DNA of 21,763 bases from JBQTIQ01 sp052387955 (GCA_052387955.1 JBQTIQ010000009.1:1-21763); one strand, 5' to 3'. Positions 7,580 to 15,443 are shown, counted from the stretch's first letter. Notes: generated from the letters alone by a model not told the origin. Numbers and translations are program-made.

Positions 7580-9145
7580 TCAGCCCCGACTGCGGGCGGC
7601 GCTGAACTTGACCAGCCCGTAGGCCGCCACCGCCAAGGAGGCCACCGTGAGGAGCGGCGGGAAGAAGGTCGTCTTCGGCCAGGTCGACTGGACCGTCTGG
7701 TACTGGCTGCGCTGGCTCTCGACCGCGGGGACGACATCGGCACGGAAGTAGTCGCGCACCTCGGTCGCGGTGTTAACGGGCTGGCCGGCGAAGCGGGAGC
7801 CGTCGGTGTTGGGAACATCCGCCCATCCGGCGGTCACCGCCGGGAGTGCGGCCATGGTCTGGGCGAGCCGCGGGAACTGAGGTGACAGGGTCGGGACGAC
7901 TTGGTCGGGGGCGATGCCGAGCAGGTTCCCCACATACGCCTGGAGCGGGGCGATCTCGGCCGATGCCGACTCCAGCGGCAGCGCCTCGAGCAGGGCACGG
8001 AAGTGGGGGGTCTCGGCCGCGAGCTGCGCCGTGACCGCATCGGTCGACTGACCCGACTCGTTGGCCAGGAACTGCAGCAGTTGCGGGACTTCGGCCGCCG
8101 CGCCGCCGGTCGCCAGCATGATGGGGTCGAGGGCGTCGACCCCGGTGGAGATGAACTCGATGCCGGACCGGGTGGCGGCTGCTCCCTCTTCGACGAACAC
8201 CGGCTCGGTGCGGTCGAGGAGCTCCTGGGCCGCGCTCATGCGGGGGTAGAAGCCGATCGCAAGCTCGAGCAGCACCACCCCGACGGCGACGGCGACGACG
8301 AGGCCCCAGGCGGCGGCGGACCAGGTCCGGGTCAGGTCCCCTCCGCTCGACAACAGCATCATGAGGACGCCGAAGAGGATGATGGAGATCCCGAACGCGA
8401 CCAGCAGGGGAGCGAGGAGCCCCAGCCCCCCGGGCAGGCTGTCGACCTTGCGGAAGTTCCCGGCCTGGGACTCGAGGACAGGGACGACGTCGGAGCTGAA
8501 GTAGTCGCGCAGCTCGGTGGCGGAGCGGATAGGTGAGCCGTCGAAGCGCTCACCGGCGCCGGGGACGGCGGCCCACCCAGTCGTCATGACGGGCAGGCTC
8601 TGGAGCGTCTGGGCCAGCCGTGGGGCGCGGGCCAGCGCTGCGGCCAGGGCCTGGTCGACGGGCAGGTCGAGCACCCCGGCGAGATAGGCCGACAACGGGG
8701 CCAGCTCCGCCGTCACCGCTTCGAGGGGAAGTGCCTGTAGCCCGCCCATGACATGGGGGAAGCGGCTGGCCAGGTCGGCTTGGACGGCTTGGACGGACTG
8801 CCCGGTGCGGCTGGCCAGCAACGACACCAGCTGCGGGACCTCAGCGGCGCCGCCGCCGGCCGCCAGCACGAGAGGGTCGAAGGTGTCGATGACCTGGGAG
8901 ACGAAATCGACCCCGCCGCGAGCGGTGGCGACGTTGGCGTCGGTCATCGCCGGCCGCAGCTCGTCGAGCACCGACTGCCCGTCACTCAGTCGGGGAACGA
9001 GCTTCAGGCCGAGGACGATCGCCAGGACCATCACGCCGACCAGGGCGATCACCAGCCAGCTACCCGGCCCGCTCACGCCGTCGTCGGCGACGCCCGGAGT
9101 TGTCCTCGCTTGCGACCCCATCGTCACCACGCCTGCGTCGGCCAT
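7580..9145 (-). CDS. Membrane protein with tandem-duplicated extracytoplasmic module, function unknown
   Basis: 521 residues from the ATG at 9145, chosen for its GGGGAGG ribosome site 6 nt upstream; the frame is open further upstream but without a site. Two copies of about 208 residues (57-264 and 306-513) are offset by almost exactly 250. Paired landmarks: AAEVPQL (100/350), ALPLE (138/388), FPRLAQT-like (174/424), TGWADVP-like (189/439), ATELRDYF/ATEVRDYF (209/460) and DVVPxxESQ (219/470). Hydrophobic segments at about 31-50, 243-266, 279-299 and 493-512 bracket each module, so both are probably outside the membrane. The modules are Ala/Leu-rich, helical and free of Cys. I recognise no named family. 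Similar hypothetical membrane proteins are believed to occur in actinobacteria, but no role can be given. Confidence 0.85.
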   Translation of the reverse strand: MADAGVVTMGSQARTTPGVADDGVSGPGSWLVIALVGVMVLAIVLGLKLVPRLSDGQSVLDELRPAMTDANVATARGGVDFVSQVIDTFDPLVLAAGGGAAEVPQLVSLLASRTGQSVQAVQADLASRFPHVMGGLQALPLEAVTAELAPLSAYLAGVLDLPVDQALAAALARAPRLAQTLQSLPVMTTGWAAVPGAGERFDGSPIRSATELRDYFSSDVVPVLESQAGNFRKVDSLPGGLGLLAPLLVAFGISIILFGVLMMLLSSGGDLTRTWSAAAWGLVVAVAVGVVLLELAIGFYPRMSAAQELLDRTEPVFVEEGAAATRSGIEFISTGVDALDPIMLATGGAAAEVPQLLQFLANESGQSTDAVTAQLAAETPHFRALLEALPLESASAEIAPLQAYVGNLLGIAPDQVVPTLSPQFPRLAQTMAALPAVTAGWADVPNTDGSRFAGQPVNTATEVRDYFRADVVPAVESQRSQYQTVQSTWPKTTFFPPLLTVASLAVAAYGLVKFSAARSRG

Positions 9146-9217
9146 CTGGTCCTCCCCTGGGTTCAGGCGGCTGTACCTGGACGCGGCGCGCCAGGTCCAG
9201 CCAGGGCAGTCGTACGC

Positions 9218-9272
9218 CCGACGTCCGTCGGAGGTCCCGTCCGGGACCGGACGCCTCGGAGGCCGTCCGGTC
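9218..9272 (-). promoter_or_regulatory. Structured 5' leader with overlapping stem-loops
   Basis: Three stem-loops lie between the predicted promoter and the ATG at 9145. The first (9245-9272) has 9-bp arms GACCGGACG/CGTCCGGTC plus an inner CCT/AGG stem. The second (9233-9248) has 6-bp arms GGTCCC/GGGACC. The third (9218-9231) has CCGACG/CGTCGG arms with a 2-nt gap. The first two share 9245-9248, so their full forms exclude each other, as in an attenuator. No U tract follows any of them. Confidence 0.42.
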
Positions 9273-9306
9273 ACCTCACGGTGGTGGGCTTCGGGTGCTG
9301 TCGCCG

Positions 9307-9335
9307 ACAGTACGACACAATTGACCACAGGTCAA
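9307..9335 (-). promoter_or_regulatory. Predicted promoter of the duplicated membrane protein gene
   Basis: On the minus strand TTGACC (9335-9330), a 17-bp spacer and TACTGT (9312-9307) form a good actinobacterial promoter: 5 of 6 at -35 and a TAnnnT -10. The start would fall near 9300, leaving a leader of about 155 nt. Confidence 0.5.
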
Positions 9336-9336
9336 T
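9320..9336. promoter_or_regulatory. Perfect 17-bp palindromic operator candidate
   Basis: ATTGACC-ACA-GGTCAAT: perfect 7-bp arms around a 3-bp centre, in the intergenic region between the divergent membrane protein and GYD genes. It covers the predicted -35 of the minus-strand promoter, so a dimeric repressor bound here would block it. The regulator is not identified in the window. Confidence 0.55.
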
Positions 9337-9432
9337 AAGGATGGCTGGGCCGGGGACGATCCGGCACGACAAGCCCACGATGATGGACACTGTCGGCTCA
9401 AGTGAGGAATGTCCCAAGAGGAGGGTGAACCG

Positions 9433-9753
9433 ATGCCGAAGTACCTTGCCTACGCCCGATACACGCCCGAAGGCGTCCGGGGCCTGCTCCAGGAGGGCGG
9501 CACCAGCCGGGCGTCGTCGATCAGCCGGACCGTCGAGAACCTCGGGGGCAACCTCGAAGGGTTCTACTTCATGTTCGGCACCGACGACGCGGTGGCGCTC
9601 ATCGAGCTTCCCACGAACGTGGATGCGGCTGCCCTCTCCCTGGCCATCGGCGCGACGGGCCTCATCGGGATCCGGACCGTGCCCCTGCTGACCCCCGAGG
9701 AGCTCGACCAGGCCACCCGCACGGTGGTCGACTACCGCCCGCCGGGCGCCTGA
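9433..9753 (+). CDS. GYD domain protein
   Basis: 106 residues of the small GYD family (DUF1330-like ferredoxin fold), proteins of unknown function common in soil and marine bacteria. Family pattern seen: the N-terminal YLAYARYTPEGVRGLLQEGG, then GNLEGFYFMFGTDDAVALIELP containing the family's G-[YF]-D-like stretch, and a C-terminal RTVPLLTPEEL. It is a soluble single-domain protein with no signal peptide. The start at 9433 is chosen because GAGGAG lies 9 nt upstream and because the family begins right at PKYL. An in-frame ATG 24 nt earlier (9409) has a worse site. It reads away from the membrane protein gene and could share the palindromic operator at 9320-9336. Confidence 0.9.
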   Translation: MPKYLAYARYTPEGVRGLLQEGGTSRASSISRTVENLGGNLEGFYFMFGTDDAVALIELPTNVDAAALSLAIGATGLIGIRTVPLLTPEELDQATRTVVDYRPPGA

Positions 9754-9823
9754 CCCGAGCGCCGCACCCGGACGCCGCCCCGCGGGCCACCCAGGACGAT
9801 GCGCCCGTCCGCCTCCGCCGGCC

Positions 9824-9928
9824 ACCCACCGCAACGGCGGCCTCCATCGGTCCGGTTTCTGCGACCTCGTCACGTTCGCAGGCGACAAGATCCGTCGGGT
9901 CAAGTCATACCTCGCCCCACTGAGGTAG
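9824..9928 (+). pseudogene. Remnant of a SnoaL/NTF2-like protein (C-terminal end only)
   Basis: One frame of this intergenic stretch encodes HRNGGLHRSGFCDLVTFAG followed by DKIRRVKSYLAPLR and a TAG stop. The pattern F-C-D-x-x-T-F-x-x-x-K-I-x-x-x-x-S-Y-L is typical of the last beta strands of SnoaL-like (NTF2-fold) proteins. No start codon, ribosome site or N-terminal half precedes it; upstream the frame is Pro/Arg-rich noise. Most likely the tail of a deleted gene. The identification rests on about 34 residues recognised by eye. Confidence 0.45.
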
Positions 9929-9943
9929 AGGCCAGTCAGGTTC

Positions 9944-9971
9944 GCCCGCCCGGTACGGTGCCGGGGCGGGC
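9944..9971 (+). other. Strong GC stem-loop upstream of the cell-wall-binding protein gene
   Basis: GCCCGCCCGG pairs with CCGGGGCGGGC across a 7-nt loop with one bulged base, ending 27 bp before the GTG at 9999. There is no T tract. It may end upstream transcription or lie in the 5' leader. Confidence 0.35.
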
Positions 9972-9998
9972 CCGTTCGGACGGGAGAGTGCCGGAGAG

Positions 9999-11855
9999 GT
10001 GCAGGCGGTCACGAGGAAATCGAGGATCACCGTCGCCCTGGCGGTGACGGCGGCGGTACTGGGCGGTGCCGCGACGCTGCCGGCGCGAGCGACGCCGGGG
10101 TTCACGCTGGCCCGGCTGGCCGGGGAGGACCGCTACGCCACCGCCGCGGCCATCGCCCGGGACAGCTTCGACACAGCCGAGCGGGTGGTCATTGCGTCGG
10201 GCGAGCAGTTCCCCGACGCCTTGGCCGGCAGCTATCTGGCCGGTCGACGCGAGGCACCGGTCCTGTTGTCCGCCCGGTCGGGCGTACCCGCGGCCACGCT
10301 CGAGACGATCGAGGCCCTGGGTGCCGAGTCGGCGATCCTGTTGGGGGGCGAGGCGGCGCTCAGCGCCGCGGTGGAGGCGACGTTGAGCGGGGCCGGGCTG
10401 ACCGTCGAGCGGGTGGCCGGACCGGACCGGTTCGCCACCGCCGCAGCGGTGGCCGCGGCGGGCGGCGAGACGGACGACGCCGTAGCCCTGTTGGCCTCGG
10501 GCCGGGCCTTCCCCGACGCCCTGGCCGCCGGGGCCCTGGCCTATGGTGCCGGGCTCCCCTTGCTGCTCACCGAGCCGGGATCGCTCAGCGCCCCGGCCGC
10601 CGCTGCCCTCGACGACCTGGAGATCGGCACCGTGGTGGTACTGGGCGGCACCGCGGCGGTGTCCCCTGCGGTCGAGGACAGCCTCCGGGCCCAAGGCCTG
10701 ACAACCCTTCGGGTGGCCGGCTCGGACCGCTTCGCCACCGCGGTGGCGATCGCCGACTACGCGGTGACCGAGCACGGCTTCGGGCGCGACCACGTCGAGG
10801 CGGCGACGGGGACCTCCTTCCCGGATGCCCTGGCCGGGGCAGCCCATGCGGGGACCCTGCGCTCGACGGTGCTGCTGGCCGAGCCCGACCCGGCCATCGG
10901 CCCAGCCGCGCAGTACCTGCGAGAGCACACGGCCGAGGTCGAAGACGGCCACGTTCTCGGCGGGACGGGTGCCCTGAGCAGCGCGGCCCAGGCCAGCCTG
11001 GAGGCGGCGGGCCGGGGCGAAGCCCCGCAGACTTCCCGCGCCGCTGCTGCCGCCGCCTATCGCGATGTGCTCCTCCCCGCCCTCGCCGTCCCTGTCGACT
11101 GGACCGGCTCCGTCGCCGGTTGCAACCCGGGCCAGCCCTCGGCTGCAGCCCAACAGGCTGCACTGACCGCGGTCAACTACTTCCGGGGGCTGGCCTCCCT
11201 GGTCCCGGTCACCTTCGACGTGACCTTGTCGGCCCGGGCCCAGCAGGCCGCCCTGATGATGCTGGCCCAGGACGACCTGTCCCACGATCCCGGGCCCGAC
11301 TGGGCCTGCTACACCCCCGAGGGCGCCCTCGGAGCGGCGTCGTCCAACCTCTCGAGCCTGCCCGGCGGCGCGGTGGCCATCGCCGACTGGGTCCGCGACA
11401 CCGGCGACAACAACACCGCCGCCGGCCATCGCCGCTGGATCCTCAACGCCGACCAGCAACGCATGGGCAACGGCGCGACGTCGGCCAGCGGCGCCCTCTT
11501 CGTGACCGAGCCGGGCCCGCCGGTGGCGGGGACGCCGCCGTGGGCCCCGTGGCCGGCAGCCGACTTCTTCCCGGTGCAGCTCGAGCCCGACGGCCGGTGG
11601 TCCCTCACCTCCAACCGGGGGGCCAACTTCGCCGGGGCCACCGTGACCGTTCGCCGAGGCGGACAGGTGGTGCCGGTCACGGTGTACCCCCCGGTCACCG
11701 GGTTCGCCAACAACACCGTCGTCTGGGAGGTAGCCACCGGGTACGGCCCGGGCGCTCCCGACCAGGCGTTCGACGTCACCGTCGACGGCATCGTCCTCGA
11801 CGGCGCAACCGTGTCCCACTCCTACGTGGTCACCCTGTTCGACGCCCTGACGTGA
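9999..11855 (+). CDS. Secreted surface protein: three cell-wall-binding (CWB2) repeats plus CAP/SCP domain
   Basis: 618 residues. A Sec signal peptide (KSRI then a hydrophobic run to about residue 30, ARA cleavage type) is followed by three CWB2 repeats at about 38-140, 141-240 and 241-338. Each carries DRYATA/DRFATA, a FPDALA motif and a late LLGG/VLGG/VLGGTGAL motif. Known: CWB2 repeats form trimers that anchor proteins non-covalently to anionic wall polymers. Residues about 385-505 are a CAP (SCP/PR-1) domain: QQAALTAVNYFRGLASL, LSHDPGPDWACY with candidate His429, and GHRRWIL with His477. A beta-rich tail (about 510-618) follows. CAP function in bacteria is mostly unknown. The GTG start has GGGAGAG about 10 nt upstream. 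It converges on cobQ with a 13-bp gap. Confidence 0.93.
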   Translation: MQAVTRKSRITVALAVTAAVLGGAATLPARATPGFTLARLAGEDRYATAAAIARDSFDTAERVVIASGEQFPDALAGSYLAGRREAPVLLSARSGVPAATLETIEALGAESAILLGGEAALSAAVEATLSGAGLTVERVAGPDRFATAAAVAAAGGETDDAVALLASGRAFPDALAAGALAYGAGLPLLLTEPGSLSAPAAAALDDLEIGTVVVLGGTAAVSPAVEDSLRAQGLTTLRVAGSDRFATAVAIADYAVTEHGFGRDHVEAATGTSFPDALAGAAHAGTLRSTVLLAEPDPAIGPAAQYLREHTAEVEDGHVLGGTGALSSAAQASLEAAGRGEAPQTSRAAAAAAYRDVLLPALAVPVDWTGSVAGCNPGQPSAAAQQAALTAVNYFRGLASLVPVTFDVTLSARAQQAALMMLAQDDLSHDPGPDWACYTPEGALGAASSNLSSLPGGAVAIADWVRDTGDNNTAAGHRRWILNADQQRMGNGATSASGALFVTEPGPPVAGTPPWAPWPAADFFPVQLEPDGRWSLTSNRGANFAGATVTVRRGGQVVPVTVYPPVTGFANNTVVWEVATGYGPGAPDQAFDVTVDGIVLDGATVSHSYVVTLFDALT

Positions 11856-11868
11856 GCCGGCGCCGGCA

Positions 11869-13386
11869 TCAGCGCTGACCTGCGATCGTGACCTCGCCCG
11901 ACGGCTCGCCCTCGGCGACGATCGACCACAGGCGCCCGAGGTCGACATGGGCTTCGAGGGTGTCGGCGATGCGGTCGAGCCGGGCCTCCCGGGCGGCGGC
12001 GAACCCGGCACCCCGAAGCGCCGGCGCCGGCACGCCGGCGTGGTCCGCGGCCCAACGCAGGAGGTCGGCCCGGAGGGTGTCGCTCTCGAACAGGCCGTGC
12101 ACCGAGGTGCCGGCGAACCGACCAGACCACCAGCCGACGGCGGTGGCACGGTCGTCGACGAGCCACGTCCGGGCGCCCGGTCCGGGCACTGCCCGGCCGT
12201 GGTGGATGCGGTAGCCGGTCCCCCGTCGGCCGACGCCGGGGCCCTCGACGGCAACGACCGCCGGCCGGCCGAGCACCTTGGCTGCTTCGAACCGGGTCGC
12301 CACCGGGAGCCAGCCGAGCCCGTCCGCTGCGCCCGGCGCCCCTTCCACGCCGCCGGCGTCCTCGATGCGGCCCCCGGCCATCTGCAGACCGGCGCAGATC
12401 GCGATCACGGCGGCGCCGCTGGCCTCGACGGCGGCGGCGAGGCCGACGGCGCGGAACCAGGCCAGGTCGTGGCGGGTGGTCTTCGATCCCGGCAGCACGA
12501 CGAGCTGAGGGCGGCCGAGTTCGGCCGCCGACCGTACCCACCGCACCGCGACCCCGGGCTCGAGCCGCAACGGGTCGAGGTCACCGAAGTTCGCCACATG
12601 GGGGAAGCGGATGGCGACGACGTCGAGCCCCGGCCCGTCGGTCGCCGCGGGAGCGTCCCAGCGGTCGAGGGCCAGTGAGTCCTCGGCGTCGAGGTCGGTG
12701 CCGAGCACCATCGGCACCACGCCCAGCGTCGGGACACCGCTGCGGCGCTCGAGTTCTTCCAGCCCGCGGCGCAGGAGGGCCGAGTCACCGCGCAACCGGT
12801 TGATCAGGAAGCCCCGCACCCGGCTCCGGAGATGGTCGGGAAGGAGGGCGACCGTCCCGTAGAGGGAAGCGAAGACGCCGCCCCGGTCGATGTCGCCCAC
12901 GACGATGGCGGGCAGGCCGGCGGCGGCGGCGAGCGGCAGGTTGGCCAGGTCGTGGTCGAGCAGGTTGATCTCGGCCGCGCCGCCGGCGCCTTCACAGATG
13001 ACCACCTCGAAGCGGCGACGGAGGTCGGCCAGGGCGTCCAGCACGACCGGGCGTAGCACGCTGGTGTTGTCGTGGTGGTCGGCGGCGGAGAACACCCCCA
13101 GGGGCCGTCCCATCACGATGACCTGGCTGGAGCGGTCCCCCTCGGGCTTCAACAGCACCGGGTTCATCGCCGCCTCCGCCTCGGCGCCGGCGGCGAGCGC
13201 CTGCACCCATTGGGCATGCCCGATCTCGGCGCCGTCGGCGGTCACTGCTGAGTTGAGGGCCATGTTCTGGCCCTTGAAGGGCGCCACCGACACCCCGGCT
13301 CGGGCCAGCAACCGGCACAGTCCGGCCACCACCCAGGACTTGCCGGCGTCGCTGGTGGCGCCGCAGACGACGAGACCGCCGCGCAC
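11869..13386 (-). CDS. cobQ: Cobyric acid synthase (glutamine-hydrolysing)
   Basis: CobQ amidates the b, d, e and g carboxylates of adenosylcobyrinic a,c-diamide with glutamine and ATP, late in B12 synthesis. Seen in 505 residues: N-terminal P-loop-like GATSDAGKSW (9-18), PFKGQNMALNS (37-46), EAAMNPVLLKP (71-81), FLINRLRGD, then a class I glutamine amidotransferase domain with LPGSKTT (298-304), nucleophile Cys331 in AICAGLQMAGG, GYRIHHGR (391-398) and catalytic His430 in GTSVHGLFE. The GTG at 13386 gives the usual N-terminus. The frame is open to a GTG at 13539, but the extra 51 residues are Arg-rich and unlike the family. No strong ribosome site is visible at 13386. It is the only cobalamin gene in the window. 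B12 import uses FecCD-type (BtuCD) transporters, so a B12 link for one of the flanking importers cannot be excluded. Confidence 0.94.
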   Translation of the reverse strand: MRGGLVVCGATSDAGKSWVVAGLCRLLARAGVSVAPFKGQNMALNSAVTADGAEIGHAQWVQALAAGAEAEAAMNPVLLKPEGDRSSQVIVMGRPLGVFSAADHHDNTSVLRPVVLDALADLRRRFEVVICEGAGGAAEINLLDHDLANLPLAAAAGLPAIVVGDIDRGGVFASLYGTVALLPDHLRSRVRGFLINRLRGDSALLRRGLEELERRSGVPTLGVVPMVLGTDLDAEDSLALDRWDAPAATDGPGLDVVAIRFPHVANFGDLDPLRLEPGVAVRWVRSAAELGRPQLVVLPGSKTTRHDLAWFRAVGLAAAVEASGAAVIAICAGLQMAGGRIEDAGGVEGAPGAADGLGWLPVATRFEAAKVLGRPAVVAVEGPGVGRRGTGYRIHHGRAVPGPGARTWLVDDRATAVGWWSGRFAGTSVHGLFESDTLRADLLRWAADHAGVPAPALRGAGFAAAREARLDRIADTLEAHVDLGRLWSIVAEGEPSGEVTIAGQR

Positions 13387-13555
13387 GATCAGGCGCCGGC
13401 CGGGGACCGCTCCCGCATCCGTGATCTCCGTCCTGGCCCTGGCCCGCGGTCGACGCGCACCGTAGGTGGCCCGGCCGTGGTCGACGGGCGTGGCGGTGCA
13501 CAGGCTGCCGACAGCCGACGTCCACCGAGGGAGTGCCACACCGAAAGGGCGACCG

Positions 13556-14005
13556 TCATTCGACCTCGGCTCTGATGCGCTCGAGCGTGGCCCGCATGCC
13601 TTCGACGTTCGTCCGGAGCCGGGCTCGGCCGGCGACCCTCCAGTAGACGCGGGTCACGGGCGAATCCGTCAGCTCGAAGGACTCGGTCACGTCGGTGCCG
13701 CGGTCGGCGGGGGCGAGCTGGTAGCGCCAGGAGTTCACGACCCTGCCGCGCGCCATGACCGCGAAGGCGAACTCTCGACCGAGTGTGCTGGCGGTCACCG
13801 TGCACGTGGTCCAGTAGACCGGACCTCGGCCGTTGCGACGGACATGGCCGCGGAACCTGGCCCCGACGGCCGGCCCGGTGGCGCCGTCGAGCCACTCCGC
13901 CTCGAAGGTCTCCGGGCTGAACCGGCCCGTCGCGGTGACGTCGCTCACCAGTGACCAGATCTGCTCGGGCGCTGCGTCCATGTGAACCGTGACCGAACCT
14001 CGCAC
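13556..14005 (-). CDS. SRPBCC family (polyketide cyclase/dehydrase-like) protein
   Basis: 149 residues of the START/Bet v1-like SRPBCC fold, a single domain with a hydrophobic ligand cavity. Pattern seen: SVTVHMDAAPEQIWSLVSDV at the N-terminus, then a beta region with GARFRGHVRR and W-rich YWTTCTVT, TDVTESFEL, and the long C-terminal helix RTNVEGMRATLERIRAEVE. Such proteins bind lipids or polyketides or act as cyclases; the ligand is not predictable. The GTG at 14005 keeps the first beta strand (SVTV). The alternative ATG at 13982 would lose it. It lies upstream of cobQ in the same direction. A 56-codon frame beginning at its stop (ATGA overlap, 13557) fills the gap but does not look like protein. 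Confidence 0.85.
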   Translation of the reverse strand: MRGSVTVHMDAAPEQIWSLVSDVTATGRFSPETFEAEWLDGATGPAVGARFRGHVRRNGRGPVYWTTCTVTASTLGREFAFAVMARGRVVNSWRYQLAPADRGTDVTESFELTDSPVTRVYWRVAGRARLRTNVEGMRATLERIRAEVE

Positions 14006-14052
14006 GAGGTGAAACTACGTCGCCGACGCCCGTTCGCCTCGGGATCGGTCGG

Positions 14053-14256
14053 TCAGAAAGCTGCGTCGAAGGTCGTCCACATCGTCGGGAAGAGCCACAA
14101 TCCCAAACCGAGCGCGATCAGGCCAAGGCCTCCGCCTGGGAAGCGCCCGGTGGTGCCAACCGAGAACGCAGCCAAGAAGAGGCAGATCACCGCTACGAGA
14201 TAGAAGACCGCGGTGATCTCGTCGGTCGGGCCGAACGCCGCGACAATGGTGAACAT
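14053..14256 (-). CDS. Small membrane protein, function unknown
   Basis: 67 residues. The ATG at 14256 has a clear GGGAGG site 6 nt upstream, which favours this short form over the longer frame starting at 14376. Two membrane segments are visible: EITAVFYLVAVICLFLAAF (about 13-31) and GLGLIALGLGLWLFPTMW (about 43-60), joined by a short polar loop. The tail is WTTFDAAF. No family is recognised. It lies 125 bp downstream of the locus B operon end and 47 bp upstream of the SRPBCC gene start. Confidence 0.7.
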   Translation of the reverse strand: MFTIVAAFGPTDEITAVFYLVAVICLFLAAFSVGTTGRFPGGGLGLIALGLGLWLFPTMWTTFDAAF

Positions 14257-14311
14257 CTCGCACCTCCCAGACACGCGTCTGACGCAGATGACCAGGGTAC
14301 CTCCGCGATCG

Positions 14312-14326
14312 GTCCGCCCCGCGGAC
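14312..14326 (-). terminator. Possible terminator hairpin after locus B
   Basis: GTCCGC-CCC-GCGGAC is a perfect 6-bp stem with a 3-nt loop, about 55 bp past the binding-protein stop. No T tract follows, so it is a weak terminator candidate or only a chance GC palindrome. Confidence 0.3.
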
Positions 14327-14381
14327 ATCGGGCCCCGGTCCCGGTCCTCTGACGCCATATCGCGACGCCTCCACATGCCGT

Positions 14382-15443
14382 TCAGTCTCCGGCCATGGCG
14401 TCAGCCAGCTGCGGGACGAGCTCGTCGAGCGCGTACGGCAGGCTCAATGCGGAGGGGAACGCCAATGCGGTCGCCGGGCCGATGTCGAACGGCACGAAGG
14501 CACCTCGGGCGACGGCCGGGACTCGAGCGAACGTCGGCTGTGCCTCCAGTTCGCTGAGATCACCGTCAGAGCTTGTGCCCATGACGAGGTCGGCTTCGAT
14601 CAGCTCATACTGCTCGGGACTGACGTCGGCACGTCCCTCGCCTTCGGTGCTCGGCATGGCGGCGACGGTGTCGGTCACGCCGGCGAATCCGAGCTCGCGC
14701 ATGAACTTCATCGAGAAGTCGTCGTCGCTGTTGATCACGTAGAGACCGCCGCCGGCGTAGTTGAAGAACGAAGCGGTCTTGCCTTCGAACACCGGGTGCG
14801 ATTCCCTCGCCTGCGCGATGGCGGCCTCGACATTCGCGATGACCTGCTCCGCCTGGTCGGACCGTCCGAGGGCGCGGCCGACGAACTCCAGGCCTTGCTG
14901 CCAGGTGTCGACGCCGGGGCCTTCGACGTTGCCGACGACCGGTGCGATCTCGTTGAGGGTGTCCCAGTTCTCACTGATCAGCGGGTAGGCGTTGGTGGCC
15001 AGGATCACGTCGGGCTCGAGCCGAGCGATCGCCTCGAACGGGTAGCCGTCATCGGTCGGGAACAGCTCCGGTTCCTCGCCATCGAGCGCCGCCATGGTCC
15101 ACTCCTGCACACCGCCCTCGATGTACGAGACGCTGGCCATGCCCACCGGGGTCACGCCGAGCGCGAGCGCCGCATCCGCGCTCGGGAAGTCCAAGGTCAC
15201 GACGCGCTGCGGCTCCTCCTCGATCGTCACGGTCCCGTCGGCCTGCTCGATGGTGACGGGGAACGCATCGCTGCCCTTTTCCGAAGCAGCAGACGCGGAG
15301 CCGGCAGCTCCGTTGTCGTCCGACGAGCTGTCACCACACGCCGCGAGCAGCATCGACACGGTGATGGCGACGAGCACTCCGAACCTCGAGCGCGTCAGGC
15401 GCCGCCTCGGCGCCGCCATGCGGTGGACGGTGGTGGGGGTCAT
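14382..15443 (-). CDS. Iron-siderophore ABC importer, substrate-binding lipoprotein (FecB type), locus B
   Basis: 353 residues. An N-terminal signal, basic then hydrophobic, ends in the lipobox LAAC with Cys36, followed by a Ser/Asp/Gly-rich linker. The mature part is a class III (FecB/FepB) periplasmic-binding fold: VTIEEEPQRVVTLDFPSADAALALGV, then AIARLEPDVILA and a long central helix region. It ends with ALSLPYALDELVPQLADAMAG. It captures the ferric chelate outside the membrane and delivers it to the FecCD pair. The ATG overlaps the FecE stop as ATGA, fixing the start and making it the last gene of the operon. The signal looks Sec-type, unlike the Tat-type leader of the locus A protein. 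Confidence 0.94.
   Translation of the reverse strand: MTPTTVHRMAAPRRRLTRSRFGVLVAITVSMLLAACGDSSSDDNGAAGSASAASEKGSDAFPVTIEQADGTVTIEEEPQRVVTLDFPSADAALALGVTPVGMASVSYIEGGVQEWTMAALDGEEPELFPTDDGYPFEAIARLEPDVILATNAYPLISENWDTLNEIAPVVGNVEGPGVDTWQQGLEFVGRALGRSDQAEQVIANVEAAIAQARESHPVFEGKTASFFNYAGGGLYVINSDDDFSMKFMRELGFAGVTDTVAAMPSTEGEGRADVSPEQYELIEADLVMGTSSDGDLSELEAQPTFARVPAVARGAFVPFDIGPATALAFPSALSLPYALDELVPQLADAMAGD

Noticed and set aside
9146..9328. Upstream extension of the duplicated membrane protein (61 more codons)
   Set aside because: The sequence is hairpin-rich leader with a promoter inside it; the ATG at 9145 has a strong ribosome site.
11856..11867. GCCGGCGCCGGC as a shared terminator between the convergent cell-wall protein and cobQ
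   Set aside because: A 12-bp self-complementary run has no loop and no T tract; such palindromes are common at this GC content.
9936..12254. Minus-strand open frame of 772 codons opposite the cell-wall-binding protein and cobQ end
   Set aside because: Gly/Arg/Gln-rich shadow of the third-position GC pattern of the plus-strand gene, which has a signal peptide and clear domains. It also overlaps the cobQ end.
13387..13557. 51-residue N-terminal extension of CobQ, and a 56-codon frame starting at the SRPBCC stop (ATGA)
   Set aside because: Both are Arg/Pro-rich without family resemblance. CobQ begins normally at 13386. The ATGA overlap is noted but is not enough alone to call a gene.
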